A stretch of DNA of 39,971 nucleotides, from positions 1-39,971 of the forward strand of contig CAMBGJ010000006.1 in the NCBI GenBank assembly GCA_945865805.1, read 5' to 3'. Shown piece after piece: positions 7,684 through 15,121 of the stretch. The DNA comes from Bordetella parapertussis (GTDB lineage: Bacteria > Pseudomonadota > Gammaproteobacteria > Burkholderiales > SG8-41). The translations under genes and the position numbers were made by a program. The notes under the pieces are model-generated. The model saw nothing but the letters and a program-made list of their open reading frames with translations. It was not told the DNA's origin and ran no database searches. Each line of letters opens with the position of its first letter. Position 1 is the stretch's first letter.

Positions 7684-9130
7684 AAACAATATCTTAGCTG
7701 ATTTCACGCCATTCTTCGAACCCAAAACCGTCGCCATCATTGGCGCTTCCGCCAAAGGCAACGCGCTGCCGAATCATGTGATCCGCCGCATGCTCGATCT
7801 CGGTTATCAGGGCGAGATTTACCCGATACACCCGAGTGCTGCCGCGATCGACGGGCTCACCGCCTACAAATCGCTGGCCGACACGCCCAAGCCGATTGAT
7901 TACGCTTACATCGCGGTGGCGGGCGCGCTGATTCCGCCGATGTTCGAGGCGGCCAACGGGCGGCTGCGTTTTGCCCATGTGATTTCCAGCGGCTTTGGCG
8001 AAGTAAATGAAGGCCGCGACTTGCAGGCGAAGCTGGTGACGTCGGCGCGCGTGGGCGGCCTGCGCCTGGTGGGGCCGAACTGCATGGGGCTGTTTTCACC
8101 GCGCGGCAAAATCACTTTCTCCGAAGTCGGGCAGCGCGATGTCGGCACGGTGGGCATCATGTCGCAAAGCGGCGGGCTGGGCACGGATATCATCCGCCGC
8201 GGCTACGCGCGGGGCGTTAAATTTTCTGCCGTGGTCACGGTGGGTAATTGCGCCGACGTGGCGCCGTCGGAACTGCTGGAATACTATTTCGCCGACGTGC
8301 AAACCAAAGTCATCGGCATGTATCTTGAAACGGCGAAGGATGGCCGACGGCTGTTCGACCTGTTGCGCGCTGGCAAGGCAGCGAAGCCTGTGGTCATACT
8401 CAAAGGCGGGCGCACCCAGCTCGGGCTGGCTGCCGCCGCGTCGCATACTGGTTCGCTCGCGGGCGACGACCGCGCGTGGGTGGCGCTGGCGCGGCAAACC
8501 GGCTGCACGCTGGTGGAAACCATCGACCAGTTTGTCGACACGCTGCTGACTTTTCAGTCGCTGGCGCCCAAGGTCGATAAACCCACCGCGCAAATTACGC
8601 TGTTCGGCAACGGCGGTGGCGCCAGCGTGCTGGCAACGGATTATTTTTCGCGGCTGGGTCTCGAGGTCACGCCGTTTGACGCCGCCACGCTGGATCCGCT
8701 GACAGCACTGAAGCTGCCGCCCGGCACCAGCATCACCAACCCGGTGGATTGTCCGGTGGGCACCTTGCAGCAGGATGATGGCCGCGTCGCGGAAAAAATT
8801 CTCGACATCATCTACGGCAAGGGCAAGCCCGATGCGCTGGTGATGCACTTGAACATGTCGGCGTTTCTCGGGCGCAGCAAACCCGAAGTGCTGGACAACC
8901 TGATCGCGGCGGCGCTGCGCGTGCAACAAAAATATCCGGGGCAGGCGCATTTTCTGCTGGTGCTGCGCGCCGACGGTGACCCCGCGCTGGAGGAACGCAA
9001 ACGCGTATTTCGCCAAAAAGCGCTGTCCCTGGGCGTGCCGGTGTTCGATGAAATGTCGAACGTGGGGCATGCGCTGGCGGCGCTGAAAGCCTATGAGCAA
9101 TTTGTGTTTACTCGTGCGCAGGTAAGCTAA
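7676..9130 (+). CDS. ADP-forming acyl-CoA synthetase, alpha (CoA-binding) subunit
   Basis: This 484-residue protein is the large subunit. It starts with a CoA-binding Rossmann domain (VAIIGASAKGNALPNHV, residues about 20-36), followed by succinyl-CoA-ligase-like domains. The phosphorylated histidine is in AAASHTGSLAG, at H257. The NGGGASVLATD and TNPVDCP segments belong to the third domain. Coupling to the upstream ATP-grasp gene by an 8-base overlap shows the two form one enzyme. It may feed acids into this pathway as CoA esters, or conserve ATP from the product thioester. An IHF-like motif overlaps its first codons. Confidence 0.9.
   Translation: MNKNNILADFTPFFEPKTVAIIGASAKGNALPNHVIRRMLDLGYQGEIYPIHPSAAAIDGLTAYKSLADTPKPIDYAYIAVAGALIPPMFEAANGRLRFAHVISSGFGEVNEGRDLQAKLVTSARVGGLRLVGPNCMGLFSPRGKITFSEVGQRDVGTVGIMSQSGGLGTDIIRRGYARGVKFSAVVTVGNCADVAPSELLEYYFADVQTKVIGMYLETAKDGRRLFDLLRAGKAAKPVVILKGGRTQLGLAAAASHTGSLAGDDRAWVALARQTGCTLVETIDQFVDTLLTFQSLAPKVDKPTAQITLFGNGGGASVLATDYFSRLGLEVTPFDAATLDPLTALKLPPGTSITNPVDCPVGTLQQDDGRVAEKILDIIYGKGKPDALVMHLNMSAFLGRSKPEVLDNLIAAALRVQQKYPGQAHFLLVLRADGDPALEERKRVFRQKALSLGVPVFDEMSNVGHALAALKAYEQFVFTRAQVS
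7684..7696 (-). repeat. IHF-site-like AT-rich motif (copy I)
   Basis: Read on the minus strand this is TAAGATATTGTTT with an AT-rich flank, matching TAA-N4-TTG-WTW. It lies at the junction of the two synthetase genes, within the first codons of the alpha subunit. Confidence 0.4.
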
Positions 9131-9165
9131 GGTAATGTTTGTAGCGGCGCACTTGCTTTAAAGAG

Positions 9166-9249
9166 CTTCACCGCAGAGGCGCAAAGGCGCAGAGGTTACG
9201 CAGAGAACTGCTTTTCTCTGCGGAGGTTCTCTGCGCCTCTGCGGTGAAG
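9166..9249. repeat. Long intergenic palindrome (CCGCAGA variant)
   Basis: The left arm (cttcaccgcagaggcgca...) and the right arm (...ctctgcggtgaag) are inverted copies around an inner ttttctctg region. It fills the gap between the synthetase and the iron-ADH-like gene. The outer CACCGCAGAGG terminus relates it to the CCACAGA elements, with CGCAAAG/CGCAGAG inner units. Confidence 0.87.
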
Positions 9250-9310
9250 TGGTTTTTCATTGAGATGAATAGACACGGTTGTTTGAAATAAAAACTCCTG
9301 GAGATTCCAC

Positions 9311-10534
9311 ATGAGCCTCTCGCCCACCTACAGCAACGATTTTCGCGCCATCGGTTACCCGGTGCGGCTCTACAGCGGCAAGGACGCGCTGGAAAATCTG
9401 CCTGCCGAATTGAAGCGTAACCGCGCCAAACGCGCCTTCATCGTGTGCGGCCGCACAGTGTCGCGCAAGACCGATTTGATCGCACACATACGGCGCATCC
9501 TCGGCGACAACTGCGTCGGCGTCTACGATGAAATGGACAAGGACACGTCGATTTCCACAGTCACCGCCGCCGCCACGGCGGCGAGTGCGGTGCAGGCCGA
9601 TATGCTGATCGGCGTCGGTTCCGGCAGCGTCACCCAAGGCACGCGCGTGGTGGCGATACTGATGGCTGAAAAACGCCCGGTTGACGAATTGATCACGCAG
9701 TATCCCGAACATGGTGCGGCGATCAGCCCCAAGCTGCTCGAACGCAAAGTGCCGATCATCAACGTGCTGACGTCGGCCACCTCCGCGCAGAACCGCGCGG
9801 GCTCGGCGGTAAAGGACCCGAACCGCCCCAACCGCATGGAGTTTTTTGATCCCAAGACGCGACCCGTCGCAGTGTTCTGGGATAACGAAGCGCTGATGAC
9901 CGCGCCGATGTCGCTGGTGCGCACCACCACCATTTCCGCGGTGTGGCGCACCACCATGAACCTCGGCGCAACGCGCATAGCACCGTTGTCGGAGGGCGAC
10001 CGGCTGCAGGCGTTTCGCCTGGCGCGTTTTGCGCTGGAGCATCTGAACGACAGCAGCGATGTCACGCCGCGTATCGCCGCGTGCGCCGCCGCGTATTTAC
10101 AAAACCGCGATGCCGACGATGGCGGCATGGCCGCCGGCAAACATTGGGTGGAGCGCGTGGTGTATGCCTTCGCCACCGCGCTGTTTCAGATGCACGTGCA
10201 TGTGGGCCAGGGCGAAGCCAGCGCTGCGTTGACGCCGGGGGTGATGCGCAAACTCGGCAGCCGCAATCCGGAAGCCATGGCGCTGATCGCGCAGGGCCTG
10301 GGCGTGTGGCAGGAAAGCGATGGTCTCGCCAGCGCGCCAGAAAAAGCCGCCACGGAAATCGAACGTCTGTTCAAATCGGTGAACATGCCGGTATGCGTGT
10401 CGGCGCTGAATATCCCGCGCGACAGCCTGCCGCGCATACTCGAAAACTCGCTGAAGAATTTCAACGCCGATCCCAAGCGTGAATTCGTGCGCGAGCGCGA
10501 TCTCTTGATGGGCGTGCTGGAATCCTGCTGGTGA
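9311..10534 (+). CDS. Iron-alcohol-dehydrogenase-like protein lacking usual metal ligands
   Basis: This 407-residue protein has the two-domain layout of group III (iron) alcohol dehydrogenases and maleylacetate reductases. The N-terminal half contains the nucleotide-binding run DMLIGVGSGSVTQGTR and a later VLTSATSAQNRAGS segment. In the family the metal is held by an Asp in GMDALxH, the His of that motif, and two later His residues. Here the aligned segment reads TTISAVWRTT (about 206-215), and the later HAxAHALG-like segment reads YAFATALFQMHVHVGQG (from about 285), so most ligands are missing. It may be metal-independent or have lost dehydrogenase activity. The start has ggag 7 bases upstream. 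Its place in the acyl-CoA block suggests a related substrate, which is inference. Confidence 0.78.
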   Translation: MSLSPTYSNDFRAIGYPVRLYSGKDALENLPAELKRNRAKRAFIVCGRTVSRKTDLIAHIRRILGDNCVGVYDEMDKDTSISTVTAAATAASAVQADMLIGVGSGSVTQGTRVVAILMAEKRPVDELITQYPEHGAAISPKLLERKVPIINVLTSATSAQNRAGSAVKDPNRPNRMEFFDPKTRPVAVFWDNEALMTAPMSLVRTTTISAVWRTTMNLGATRIAPLSEGDRLQAFRLARFALEHLNDSSDVTPRIAACAAAYLQNRDADDGGMAAGKHWVERVVYAFATALFQMHVHVGQGEASAALTPGVMRKLGSRNPEAMALIAQGLGVWQESDGLASAPEKAATEIERLFKSVNMPVCVSALNIPRDSLPRILENSLKNFNADPKREFVRERDLLMGVLESCW

Positions 10535-10566
10535 TCTGCCTTGTGACAGGCCTCGCTACCGCCGCA

Positions 10567-10598
10567 TAAGCATTTGTTTTTAAAGGGATATTTATTTC
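10567..10598 (+). repeat. IHF-site-like AT-rich motif (copy A)
   Basis: TAAGCATTTGTTTTTA is followed by an AT-rich tract (gatatttattt). It matches TAA-N4-TTG-WTW. It sits in the 182-base gap between the iron-ADH-like gene and the small periplasmic protein gene, where it could be a promoter-proximal IHF or HU site. Confidence 0.5.
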
Positions 10599-10716
10599 TG
10601 CCGCGAATGTGATTTATTACCGTTCGCCAGCGCGGCATGCGTAAACCATGTGTCGCAAGCGGCGTTAGACGAACATGGGGATGTACCCATATTCAATAGC
10701 GGAAAGGACCACTTCC

Positions 10717-11097
10717 ATGAAACTCAAGACTACGTTCGTCGCATTGGCCATTGCCTTGCTGCCGGGCTTTGCGTTTGCCCAAGCCCCTGCTACATCGACA
10801 ACACCCGCAGCCCCAGCCGCTGCGCCCAAATCGCCCAGCGACAAAGCCGGTGCACGCGTCGACGCGCGCCAGGCGGAGCAGCAAAAGCGTATTGATGCCG
10901 GCGTGAAGTCTGGCGAACTGAATCAGAAAGAAGCCGCGCGCCTGCAAAAAGGCCAGGCCAACGTGCAAAAAATGGAAGACAAGGCGCGCGCCGACGGCAA
11001 GATCACCCCACAGGAAGCGCGCAAGATCGAACACGCGCAAGATCAGCAAAGCAAGAAAATTTACCGCGAAAAGCACGACAAGCAGAAAGCCAAGTGA
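10717..11097 (+). CDS. Small periplasmic protein with charged helical repeats
   Basis: This 126-residue protein starts with a clear Sec signal peptide (MKLKTTFVALAIALLPGFAFA, cut after about residue 21). A Pro/Ala linker follows, then a Lys/Gln-rich helical region. Two related stretches, RIDAGVKSGELNQKEAARLQ and MEDKARADGKITPQEARKIE, look like duplicated helix-loop-helix units with an EF-hand-like spacing (DGKIT). Similar proteins are common in betaproteobacteria, but no function is established as far as I know. The start at 10717 has a strong Shine-Dalgarno (ggaaagga). A terminator-like hairpin follows at 11134. Confidence 0.78.
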   Translation: MKLKTTFVALAIALLPGFAFAQAPATSTTPAAPAAAPKSPSDKAGARVDARQAEQQKRIDAGVKSGELNQKEAARLQKGQANVQKMEDKARADGKITPQEARKIEHAQDQQSKKIYREKHDKQKAK

Positions 11098-11133
11098 ACA
11101 CCAAGTAATCCCGTTCAGTGTCACGCCGTCATC

Positions 11134-11161
11134 AACGGCCACCGCTTCGGCGGTGGCCGTT
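11134..11161 (+). terminator. Terminator-like hairpin with TTCG loop
   Basis: A perfect 12-bp stem (AACGGCCACCGC/GCGGTGGCCGTT) closes on a TTCG tetraloop 36 bases after the periplasmic protein stop. It is followed by gtcgttt, a weak T-tract. It probably ends that transcript before the thioesterase gene. Confidence 0.75.
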
Positions 11162-11204
11162 GTCGTTTAAAATGCTGTTTTTACCTCACAGCAGTGGAGC
11201 AATC

Positions 11205-11594
11205 ATGGATACGCTGAAAGTTGGCCTGAAGCACACCGAAGAATGGGTCATCACCGAAGACCGCACTACGCAACGCGGCAAGTACAAGGTTTTCGCCACC
11301 TGGTCGATGACGCGCCTGGTGGAAAGTGTCGCCAGTGGGCTGATCGCGCCGCATCTGAAAGAGGGCCAAGGCCAGGTTGGCGTGGGTATAACCGTGCGTC
11401 ACATGGGGCCGACGCCGATCGGGCACACCGTGCGCGCCGACGCCGAACTGATTGCCGTCGACCGGCGCAAGATGTCATTCAAGGTGAAGGTGTTCGAAGA
11501 CGCCGAGCAAGTCGGCGAATCCGAACACGAGCGTTTTATCGTTGATCTCGATAAATACTTCGAGCGGCTGGATAAAAAGTTGGGCAACAAATAA
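11205..11594 (+). CDS. FlK-like hotdog-fold acyl-CoA thioesterase
   Basis: This 129-residue protein has the hotdog thioesterase fold. Aligned by eye to the fluoroacetyl-CoA thioesterase FlK of Streptomyces cattleya, the catalytic triad is kept with exact spacing: T32 in FATWSM, E40 in RLVESV and H66 in TVRHMGPTPIG (FlK T42, E50, H76). It would hydrolyse a small acyl-CoA. There is no sign of fluorometabolism, so the substrate is more likely an intermediate of the adjoining acyl-CoA pathway. The ATG at 11205 has ggagc upstream. The gene converges on the TonB receptor gene, 21 bases away. Confidence 0.83.
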   Translation: MDTLKVGLKHTEEWVITEDRTTQRGKYKVFATWSMTRLVESVASGLIAPHLKEGQGQVGVGITVRHMGPTPIGHTVRADAELIAVDRRKMSFKVKVFEDAEQVGESEHERFIVDLDKYFERLDKKLGNK

Positions 11595-11615
11595 TGGCGC
11601 GCCGCTCAGTACGGC

Positions 11616-13727
11616 TCAGCGAAAATCATACGCCACGTTGACCGAGAAATTACGCTCCGGCAACGGATACACGTTGTAACGGTCGGCGACAAACTGGCTG
11701 CGCACGGCGTAGTTGTAATACGATTTACCGAGTAGATTGTTGACCGCCAGGCCTGCCCGCCAGGGGCCCCTGCGATAGCTCAACTTCATGTCGACCACGG
11801 TGTACGCGGGAATTTTCACCCCCAGCGTATTGCCTTCGTCGTTGTCCATGAATTGCGCACCGACGTAATTGGCGACCGCAGAGAGGCGCGTGTTGGCGCT
11901 GATCGCCCACGCGGCATTCACCGACAACTTGTTACGCGGCACCAGCGGCACGCTGCGTCCGGCGAGCTGCACGTTCAGTTGCGAGAACGCGCTGCCTGGC
12001 AGCACGCCTTCGCGGAACTGGGCGTCGATATAGCTGTACGCCGCGCCCAACGTGACGGCTTTCGTGGCCAGCCATTGCCCGTCGAGTTCCAGACCGCGGC
12101 GACGTGACGGCGGTAGATTGGTGTTGCCGATGCCGTTGCTGAACGCATCGAGGTGAATTTCGTCGCGCACTTTCATGGTGTAGAGGGCCGCACGCACGTG
12201 GCCGGCCGCACCGCGTGTTTCATAGCCCACTTCATGCGTGCGCGCTTTTTGCGGGCGCAAAAACTGAAACTGATTGGTGAACGCGGCCGACGTTTCGTAG
12301 AGTTCATCAACGTTGGCAAATCTAAAACTACTGCCCGTCCGCGCGTGCAACGACGTCTGCGCCCCGAGCTGGTAGCGCACACCCAATTCATACGCGTTAC
12401 TGGATTCGCTTTGCGAACCCGCCGGTGCGCCCGAACCAAAAGCGCCGCCGGGTGCCGTCGCGTTATAGCGGTCGGTGGCGTCGATGCTCAGACGTTCGCG
12501 GCGCGCGCCCGCAGTCAACGATAAACGCTCATTCAGTTGCAAGGTATCCTGCAAATAAAAGGCGCTGTTTTGCTGTTGCGCCTCGATGGTATTGATGGGG
12601 CGGGTAACATTACCCGGCGCGTTGGAAACGAGCAATCGGTAATCCCAGCGGTAGCTGTCAAAGCCCACGATCAGGGTGTTGGCGTGGCCCGCCAGCGGCG
12701 TGGTGACTTTTACGCGTGGCGTCAGCGACAGCACATTCAAGTCGGCAATGCGGTAGTTGGGAAATCCGCCGAAGTCGAAATAGGATTTTTGTTCCTTGCC
12801 GCGCCAGCCGCCGCTCAGATTGAATTCGCCAAAGCCCGTGGTCACGCGCCAATCGAGCAGCGCGCGATCGCCGTCGCGCGAGGCGTAATCCAGCGGGGTT
12901 TGTGCGCCACGTTTGTCGGTGATGAATTGATTGACGTTAGCGCTGGGCTGAATTTGCCGCGCGCCGGGCAGCCGTATGCCCTGCCGGTCGGCGGCGAGTT
13001 TGAGGGTGATTTCGCCCAGGCCCGGCAGCCAATACAGATCGGCCATCAGATTGTGTTGGCGGTTGTGATTGTTGTCGCGATAGCCGCCGGAGGCCATATC
13101 GATGGCCTGCATGCTGAAGCCTGCGCGCTCACCGGCAAGGTTGCCGTAAAGTTGCAGCTCGCGTGTGTCGTAGCTGCCGTAGCGACCTTCGAGCGAGACG
13201 CCGCTTTTTTGTGTGCCGGGCGAACGGGTGATGATATTGATCACGCCCGACGACGCGCCGTCGCCATACAGTACCGCACCGCTGCCGCGCACGATTTCGA
13301 TAAGGTCGATGGCACCCAGTGGCACCGCCGCCCATTGCACGCCGGACAAATCCACATCGCTGACGCGCCGACCATCGATCAAGATCAGTGTATTTTGCGT
13401 GCCGCTGGCGCCGAAGCCGCGCATATCGACCGTGGTGCTGGCAGCGTTGTTGCCGAACAGATCACGCACGTTGATGCCCGCCTGTTGCGACAGAATGTCA
13501 GGCACCGTCTTCGCGGCACTGTTGCGGATATCTTCGGCGGTAATCACCGTGACGCCCGGTGCCGCCGAACGGCCTTTTTCGGGGAAGCGCGTGGCGGTAA
13601 CCACGACCGGCGGTCCTACCGGAATAGCCGATAGGGCCGGTTCAGCAGCCTTTGCCGTTGGTACTACAGAAAAAGAAGCAGAAAATGCTGCGACGGCTGT
13701 CGCAGCCAGTGAGGTTGTTTGTTTCAT
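11616..13727 (-). CDS. btuB: TonB-dependent outer-membrane receptor, probable cobalamin transporter
   Basis: This 703-residue protein starts with a signal peptide (MKQTTSLAATAVAAFSAS..., cleavage near PTAKA). The plug domain (about 45-160) follows, with VVVTATRFPE as TonB-box-like start and ILIDGRRVSD, VEIVRGSGA-type and GVINIITR motifs. The rest is a 22-strand barrel ending PLPERNFSVNVAYDFR. A cobalamin riboswitch precedes it on the same strand, which strongly suggests vitamin B12 or a corrinoid as ligand. Transport needs TonB-ExbBD. The start at 13727 is chosen because upstream in-frame codons precede the signal peptide. No BtuCDF genes are in the window. Confidence 0.9.
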   Translation of the reverse strand: MKQTTSLAATAVAAFSASFSVVPTAKAAEPALSAIPVGPPVVVTATRFPEKGRSAAPGVTVITAEDIRNSAAKTVPDILSQQAGINVRDLFGNNAASTTVDMRGFGASGTQNTLILIDGRRVSDVDLSGVQWAAVPLGAIDLIEIVRGSGAVLYGDGASSGVINIITRSPGTQKSGVSLEGRYGSYDTRELQLYGNLAGERAGFSMQAIDMASGGYRDNNHNRQHNLMADLYWLPGLGEITLKLAADRQGIRLPGARQIQPSANVNQFITDKRGAQTPLDYASRDGDRALLDWRVTTGFGEFNLSGGWRGKEQKSYFDFGGFPNYRIADLNVLSLTPRVKVTTPLAGHANTLIVGFDSYRWDYRLLVSNAPGNVTRPINTIEAQQQNSAFYLQDTLQLNERLSLTAGARRERLSIDATDRYNATAPGGAFGSGAPAGSQSESSNAYELGVRYQLGAQTSLHARTGSSFRFANVDELYETSAAFTNQFQFLRPQKARTHEVGYETRGAAGHVRAALYTMKVRDEIHLDAFSNGIGNTNLPPSRRRGLELDGQWLATKAVTLGAAYSYIDAQFREGVLPGSAFSQLNVQLAGRSVPLVPRNKLSVNAAWAISANTRLSAVANYVGAQFMDNDEGNTLGVKIPAYTVVDMKLSYRRGPWRAGLAVNNLLGKSYYNYAVRSQFVADRYNVYPLPERNFSVNVAYDFR

Positions 13728-13904
13728 ACCATTCCCAAGAGTTGTGCACGCCCGCCGCGCGCGAATAAACGCACCGGAAGCACCATGGGAAGGGATTGCT
13801 GACAAAACCCGGCTGTTGCCGCGCGCGCGTACACATAAATCCGCGTACTTACCCGCCGTGCATCAACCTGGATCAGGCACGCCGCATCCCCGTGGCATTT
13901 CCAT

Positions 13905-14150
13905 CTTCGGCACAGGCCGGTCTCCGGGCTCGTGACTCCAACGCGCCGCCTTCCCATGAGCCATGACAAACGCTCACAGTGGCTGGTTGGCGCATTGCCG
14001 CGATAGCGATAAACCGCTACCGCAGTCACTTACCGTTGCGGGGGCAGCGCAGGCATTGTAATTAAGTGTTTGTTTTTAAACACTTATTTACGCACCTGCT
14101 TCCCGATTATCCGGCGCATCCGCAGGATGCACCGGCACCTATTGCCGCGT
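13905..14150 (-). promoter_or_regulatory. Cobalamin riboswitch with an extended P3 loop
   Basis: Read on the minus strand the conserved elements appear in order: AATAGGTGCC, GGGAA, GCAGGTG, then GCTGCCCCCGCAACGGTAA, GCCACTG, GGGAAGG, and the B12 box AGCCCGGAGACCGGCCT (13914-13930). CGGCA/TGCCG can close the outer P1 stem. Between the CAGG and CCTG halves of P3 the loop is about 41 bases instead of the usual few, and includes a perfect 8-bp hairpin (AAGTGTTT/AAACACTT at 14064-14087). It should repress the TonB receptor gene when cobalamin is abundant. Confidence 0.9.
14063..14090 (+). repeat. IHF-site-like motif (copy C) inside the riboswitch
   Basis: TAAGTGTTTGTTTTTA, followed by AT-rich sequence, matches TAA-N4-TTG-WTW and lies wholly inside the P3-loop insertion of the cobalamin riboswitch. 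Its inverted halves make the extra hairpin there. Confidence 0.45.
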
Positions 14151-14261
14151 GCGCGTAAGTTGGGCCTACGGAAAGCCCGTCACGCACACAAACCGATGTT
14201 AGCACACGCACACATACCCGCACATTATTGCGAAATCACATTCACTTTTCGACGTTAGTAG

Positions 14262-14291
14262 TTGACTTCATGGATTTTTTACAACTATAGT
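14262..14291 (+). promoter_or_regulatory. Sigma-70-like promoter for the ZapB-like/zapA genes
   Basis: TTGACT at 14262-14267 and TATAGT at 14286-14291 are separated by 18 bases, a good sigma-70 fit. The expected transcription start, about 7 bases after the -10, falls at the ATG at 14298. This implies a leaderless or nearly leaderless mRNA if the promoter is used. The riboswitch promoter on the other strand should lie between about 14150 and 14260, but I cannot pick it out. Confidence 0.6.
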
Positions 14292-14297
14292 ATGCGT

Positions 14298-14504
14298 ATG
14301 GAGGCGGAACTTAAATCGCTGGAAGGTAAGCTCGCGCAACTGATTGCGCTGTGCCAGCAATTACGCGCCGAAAACCACCAATTGCGCCAGGATGTGGCAA
14401 CCGCCCTCGATGCCAAACGCCAACTGGAAGACAAAATCGGCGGCGCGACGCAGCGGCTGGAAGCGCTGTTGCAACAAATTCCCGAAGACGTGAGCGTGAG
14501 CTGA
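14298..14504 (+). CDS. Small ZapB-like coiled-coil protein (TIGR02449-type)
   Basis: This 68-residue protein begins MEAELKSLEGKLAQLIALC and is a nearly continuous coiled coil with leucine heptads (LKSLEGKL, LIALCQQLRAEN, LRQDVATAL). Small coiled-coil proteins of this type sit directly before zapA in many beta- and gammaproteobacteria and are thought to act at the division septum. The stop is 5 bases before zapA, so the two share a transcript. An in-frame ATG at 14292 is possible, but it overlaps the predicted -10 element, so 14298 is chosen. Confidence 0.75.
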   Translation: MEAELKSLEGKLAQLIALCQQLRAENHQLRQDVATALDAKRQLEDKIGGATQRLEALLQQIPEDVSVS

Positions 14505-14509
14505 AACGT

Positions 14510-14851
14510 ATGAGCACCGCCGAAGCCCGCGATACCAAAGACAGTAAGGATACCAAGGGCCTGCAAATCACCATCATGGGACGCAATTTTCGCGTCGCGT
14601 GCAAGGACGACGAGCAGGCAAGCCTGCTGGAAGCCGTCGATTATCTGAATCGACGCATGGAAGAAATCCGCGATCAGGGCAAAATCGTCGGCCTTGAACG
14701 CATCGCCATCATGGCGGCACTTAATATCACGCACGAATTTCTCGGCGCCAAGGTCGGCGGTGATTTTGATATAGCAGGCTTCAAGCGTAGAATGGCGGGC
14801 ATGGAAGCGGTGATCAATCAAACCATGGCGGAGCAGACCAAGCTGTTTTGA
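14510..14851 (+). CDS. zapA: Cell division protein ZapA
   Basis: This 113-residue protein binds FtsZ and bundles its filaments at the division site. The N-terminal globular part contains ITIMGRNFRVACKDDEQASL and AVDYLNRRMEEI, typical of ZapA. The C-terminal part (IMAALNITHEFL and onward) is the dimerising helix. The order coiled-coil gene, zapA, 6S RNA, EVE gene is the conserved proteobacterial neighbourhood, which supports the call. The start at ATG 14510 lies 5 bases after the preceding stop. Residues 1-20 are Lys/Asp-rich and variable. Confidence 0.93.
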   Translation: MSTAEARDTKDSKDTKGLQITIMGRNFRVACKDDEQASLLEAVDYLNRRMEEIRDQGKIVGLERIAIMAALNITHEFLGAKVGGDFDIAGFKRRMAGMEAVINQTMAEQTKLF

Positions 14852-14888
14852 TGTGGATTGACGGCGTTGATTGATCCTACTGCTCAGA

Positions 14889-15068
14889 AATTCCCCTGCG
14901 GTGTTCGTTAAGGCCTTAATTTCTTTGAGCCAATAAGTGGTATACGGTTGCTGACCTTTGCGATACCGGTGTGAGCGTCCCACGCGGACGAACCTAAAGG
15001 AATCCGGAAGGCGACCCCTTGAACCTTTGGTTCAAGAAACGGGCCTGACGGCACAGGCGGGGGAACCT
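14889..15068 (+). ncRNA. ssrS: 6S RNA
   Basis: The gap between zapA and the EVE gene folds as 6S RNA. The closing stem pairs ttcccctgcgg near 14891 with caggcgggggaa near 15053-15064. The hallmark apical hairpin CCTTGAACC/GGTTCAAG is at 15018-15035, and TTTGAGCCAATAAGTGGTA resembles the 5' side of the central bubble in E. coli 6S RNA (CTGAGCCGATATTTC). The RNA mimics an open promoter and binds sigma-70 RNA polymerase in stationary phase. The ends are estimated to within about 10 bases. Confidence 0.9.
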
Positions 15069-15084
15069 GATTGTTGGGTAAACG

Positions 15085-15109
15085 AATGCGGCCTGGCCGC
15101 ATTTTTTTA
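15085..15109 (+). terminator. Rho-independent terminator after 6S RNA
   Basis: AATGCGGCC and GGCCGCATT form a 9-bp stem followed by TTTTTTAT. It lies 17 bases past the 6S RNA 3' end and just before the EVE gene start. Confidence 0.88.
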
Positions 15110-15121
15110 TGGGAGAGCACG

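Noticed and set aside
11205-11594. A fluoroacetate-resistance role for the FlK-like thioesterase.
   Set aside because: Only the catalytic triad supports this; there is no fluorometabolism or fluoride-transport gene nearby, so a general small-acyl-CoA role is more likely.
14063-14145. The riboswitch at first seemed to lack its 5' half (P1 to P3).
   Set aside because: The missing parts (AATAGGTGCC, GGGAA, GCAGGTG) appear beyond the AT-rich hairpin, so the aptamer is interrupted by an insertion and not truncated.
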